Assembly (NCBI GenBank): GCA_964035575.1
Contig: OZ037877.1
Span: forward strand, 558,001-622,000
Reading direction: 5' to 3'
DNA: 64,000 nucleotides
Source: Rhynchopus sp. YZ270_cl-10
Lineage: Eukaryota > Euglenozoa > Diplonemea > Diplonemida > Diplonemidae
The notes beneath the pieces are model-generated. The model did no database searches. It worked only from the letters and a program-made list of their open reading frames with translations, and was not told the DNA's origin. Below, in pieces: positions 61,580 through 64,000 of the stretch (the first letter of the stretch is position 1; the number at the start of each line of letters is the position of its first letter). The position numbers and the translations under genes are program-made.

Positions 61580-63157
61580 TCAAGTGCTCTGGGACGGCCG
61601 CGAGTTCCTGCTCCGCTTTAGGCCCCGCAGACGGTTGTAGAGGGTGTAAGCCTCTTCCACCTCGTCGGAGCTCATCGACGGCTTCTTCGCTTCTTTCCAC
61701 AGGTAGAGGCAGGTGAGGGCGTCATCCACCGACTGCCAATCCCCTCCCGCTGCCAGCGACTGGTGCTGAAGCGTGTTCGGGTAGAACGTGTCCTTCCACG
61801 CCTCGGCGGTCGCTGGACACCCCATGTTGTTGAATCCTGGGCAGGGCGCCATACCGGCATAGAACGGCACGTTGGTCGGGAGGGCTGTAGGTGCGGGTTG
61901 AGAGCCACTCTCCGATTGCGTGTACGTGCTGGGGGCCGAAGTGGCGTCAGACATGGGGACTGCGAGTTCTGATTCGTCGATGAGGTCCATAGAGAACTCG
62001 CTGCCCTGCGATGCGGCGGGCGGCTGCTCTCTCGGGTGGACGGAAGAGGGAACTGCCTCAGAGGAAGAAGATACGGGGAGGGCTGAGTGGGTGTTTGAGA
62101 AGCCACTCTCCGTACCGGTCTGAGGTTGTGTTGCCCCGTCCGAACCAGGGTGTGTCTGCGCAGAGGCGCCGGGACGGGCAACTGCTTGTGCGACAGGGGG
62201 CACCGAGGACGCGACCGGAGTAGGGAGGGCTGAATGTGTGGTGGAGTAGCCGCTCTCTTGTCCCTGGACGTCTGATGATGCCTGTCTCATGTTGCGTTGC
62301 GTCTGTGCCCTCCGCGCCTTTGCAGTCTCCACTTGGCTGGTCACGCGAGCTTCACGCTGTACCTTCACCAAGTTAATGCTCTTGGGGTCAATCATCTCGT
62401 GCGCGCGCGCAATGATCCTCGCCGCGCATGGCTTGCTGGACACTGGCAGGGCCCGCGGGCAGGTTGAGGGGAGGGAACGACACGGCACACACACCCAAAC
62501 TGAGCACTCCCGACACTCCCAATGACGTTCACGACCGAGGACCGCAGCCGAGCACAGCTCGCATTTCCCGAAATCCGCCCGTGAGTCTTCCAGGGGGCAG
62601 TCCAGAAGCCCCTCGCGTGACACACAAGTGAGAGGCGGCAGGCGCGGGGTCGGTTCATGCATGAGGAGGAACTGCGTCAGCTTCTCGGGGATATTGACCG
62701 GCGTGAAGTGACCTGCGGTGCGGCCATCGTGGGCTAGTGCGAGCACCTGACGGTATCCCACTTCGCCTGAGGGGGTGAAGACCGACGGTCGATGGCCACC
62801 AATGAACACCACCACCAGGGAATGCAGAGCTCGGGCCAGGCCGCTAACCGTCACCATGTCAGCCCAAGTGTCAGGACGCGCACACCCAGCGATGCTCATC
62901 TGTCGCGCCCATACTCCGACACTTGGTTCAGCGCGAGCCGCTAAGTCCTCGTCTTGGACCACCTGTGCAATCGCCGCCTGTCTCAGGGACCCCGCACTCC
63001 TCCCGCACTGGTACGCCACGGCATCGAAGCAACAGTCGCCCACTGTGTAGCGGAAGTCCGCGGGAACGGAGCACCCGAGGGAGGACAGCTGTAGCGGCAG
63101 GGCCGGCGGGGGGTCACATGTCTCCAGCGCCTTGAATGCTGTTGCAGGGTACTTCAA
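61580..63157 (-). CDS. LINE polyprotein segment: OTU-like protease, Cys-rich and C-terminal domains
   Basis: 525 codons opening without an ATG. It starts with the linker before an OTU-like domain: RYTVGDCCFDAV holds the Asp/Cys pair, and TAGHFTPVNI the histidine about 120 residues later. A Cys-rich cluster follows (CELCSAAVLGRERHWECRECSVWVC), as after the OTU domain of the first LINE. Then come Ser/Thr/Pro low complexity and the conserved terminal block (EAWKDTFYPNTL ... YTLYNRLRGLKR). In the first LINE the corresponding part is fused to the RLE in one frame; here it is one frame off. Confidence 0.8.
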   Translation of the reverse strand: MKYPATAFKALETCDPPPALPLQLSSLGCSVPADFRYTVGDCCFDAVAYQCGRSAGSLRQAAIAQVVQDEDLAARAEPSVGVWARQMSIAGCARPDTWADMVTVSGLARALHSLVVVFIGGHRPSVFTPSGEVGYRQVLALAHDGRTAGHFTPVNIPEKLTQFLLMHEPTPRLPPLTCVSREGLLDCPLEDSRADFGKCELCSAAVLGRERHWECRECSVWVCVPCRSLPSTCPRALPVSSKPCAARIIARAHEMIDPKSINLVKVQREARVTSQVETAKARRAQTQRNMRQASSDVQGQESGYSTTHSALPTPVASSVPPVAQAVARPGASAQTHPGSDGATQPQTGTESGFSNTHSALPVSSSSEAVPSSVHPREQPPAASQGSEFSMDLIDESELAVPMSDATSAPSTYTQSESGSQPAPTALPTNVPFYAGMAPCPGFNNMGCPATAEAWKDTFYPNTLQHQSLAAGGDWQSVDDALTCLYLWKEAKKPSMSSDEVEEAYTLYNRLRGLKRSRNSRPSQST

Positions 63158-64000
63158 GGGTACTTGGAGGGTACTTCAAGGGTGGACGGATGGGTGGATT
63201 CCTTGCCCGCTTGTCGGCTCAGCCATGCCTCCATCGCTGCCGTGGCTTCGTCGACGTCATAAAGGGGATCAGGGGCGACGGGAGCGACAGGTTCCTCTTC
63301 AACTTCACAGTCGTTCTCAGACAAGCGGTACAGATGGTCATCCACGTACGAAGGGAAACGGTCATCGGGAGGGTCTGGCGAGACGTAGTAGCTTTTGTCG
63401 AGGGACACTGCTTTCGCTGGCACTGCTGTGCGCGTGACCGCAAGGCTGAAGCACAGGGCGCCTCTCTTCAGCAATGTGGCGCCCACCTCCCGCTGGACAC
63501 ACACGGCCAGACGTTCGTTCCACTTGACCGATGCCAGAACTTTATCCCCGTCCGCTCGCTCCGCAGCCATCTTGTTCAGATGGCGCCACAGCGTGTCTGC
63601 CTCCGGACCTAGCCCCCCAAGGACCTCGGCTGCAAAGGCTGTGAAGGAAATATGAGCTTTCCTGCAGGCTTCGCCGTGCTTGCCCCGTTTCGCCGTCTGA
63701 TGTGTGACCGCGGCGTGTCCCACCGCCCGGGCCGCCCCTTGGACATGCGACTTGGCGAGGGGATTCGCTACCACGCAGTCCACCGCTCGAGGCTTGCCAT
63801 CACCGACTCCGATGGAGAAGAAGATGTCTGCCGGTTTGGTCCCTCCGAGGACGATGTGCTTAGGCTCCAGGGACGGAGCGAGGCCCGCCTTCGAACCCAG
63901 CATGCCCACCAGATCGCGTAGCCGGTCATGCCTGCGAATCGTGCAACCCCCATGGCTGCAGTTGAGGGCGTGTATCCCGAACTCATCCATGGGCCGACCA
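63154..64000 (-). CDS. LINE polyprotein segment: end of zinc knuckle and RLE endonuclease
   Basis: The frame enters from the right edge (GRPMDEFGIHALNCSHGG, the second half of the CCHC knuckle). It continues through the RLE core (LEPKHIVLGGTKPADIFF; AVDCVVANP) and the helical part (TAKRGKHGEACRKAHISF). It stops at 63154-63156, overlapping the start of the OTU frame. An 11-bp tandem duplication ('cttgaagtacc') at about 63150-63180 coincides with the frame change, so a recent frameshift is likelier than a programmed one. Confidence 0.8.
   Translation of the reverse strand, partial: GRPMDEFGIHALNCSHGGCTIRRHDRLRDLVGMLGSKAGLAPSLEPKHIVLGGTKPADIFFSIGVGDGKPRAVDCVVANPLAKSHVQGAARAVGHAAVTHQTAKRGKHGEACRKAHISFTAFAAEVLGGLGPEADTLWRHLNKMAAERADGDKVLASVKWNERLAVCVQREVGATLLKRGALCFSLAVTRTAVPAKAVSLDKSYYVSPDPPDDRFPSYVDDHLYRLSENDCEVEEEPVAPVAPDPLYDVDEATAAMEAWLSRQAGKESTHPSTLEVPSKYP

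Larger units (their letters stand above)
61500..64000 (-). mobile_element. RLE-type LINE with OTU-like domain, second copy, 3' part
   Basis: Same family layout as 1-3060: CCHC/RLE, OTU-like domain, Cys-rich cluster, low complexity, W-x-x-x-FYP C-terminal block. Protein divergence from the first copy is large, so these are different subfamilies. The element leaves the window on the right. Confidence 0.85.

Overview
The window is nuclear DNA from a unicellular eukaryote that I cannot place more precisely. The evidence is spliced genes with GTATGT-type donors, eukaryote-only families (a Tousled-like kinase, a WWE/PARP protein), LINE retrotransposons at both ends, long satellites and many foldback elements. 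No rRNA, tRNA, CRISPR array or operon was found. Every convincing host gene is on the minus strand, in four clusters separated by repeat-rich DNA.

Layout. 1-2.9 kb: 3' part of an RLE-type LINE carrying an OTU-like protease domain, facing inward. 3-9 kb: homopolymer-rich DNA, a 1.5-kb octamer satellite and a tandemly duplicated palindromic block. 9.2-10.9 kb: an ADP-ribosyltransferase with two nearly identical WWE domains. 12.4-25.2 kb: a tandem duplication of a four-exon xanthine dehydrogenase/aldehyde oxidase gene with an added N-terminal SH3b-like domain. Exon 1 is almost identical between the copies, while the molybdenum domain and the flanks differ. 25.9-37.2 kb: a gene-dense stretch holding a Tousled-like kinase (three exons), an ankyrin-repeat protein, a coiled-coil/low-complexity protein and a small, probably mitochondrial, membrane protein, interrupted at 33.6-36.4 kb by nested foldback elements. 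37.2-44.7 kb: a graveyard of elements with terminal inverted repeats (TIRs), including a decayed tyrosine-recombinase remnant and a 0.66-kb heptamer satellite. 44.9-59.3 kb: four tandem genes for single-pass surface proteins built from 5, 7, 4 and 10 copies of one unrecognised domain of about 90 residues. 59.3-61.5 kb: palindromes and simple repeats. 61.5-64 kb: a second OTU-LINE, also facing inward.

The most interesting system is the surface-protein array. All four genes share the leader, transmembrane segment, cytoplasmic tail, about 190 bp of 5' flank and about 120 bp of 3' flank. Only the number, order and sequence of the ectodomain repeats vary, and the largest gene carries a 1.0-kb, three-domain higher-order repeat. 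This is what a contingency or recognition surface-protein locus evolving by unequal exchange would look like. That function is inference; the repeat structure is read directly from the sequence.

The XDH pair is the second focus: a fusion architecture I do not know from other XDH proteins, with signs of gene conversion in the electron-transfer half and divergence in the substrate-binding half. Exon coordinates for both copies were worked out by hand; the summed exon lengths keep a single open frame in both (about 1,386 and 1,375 residues).
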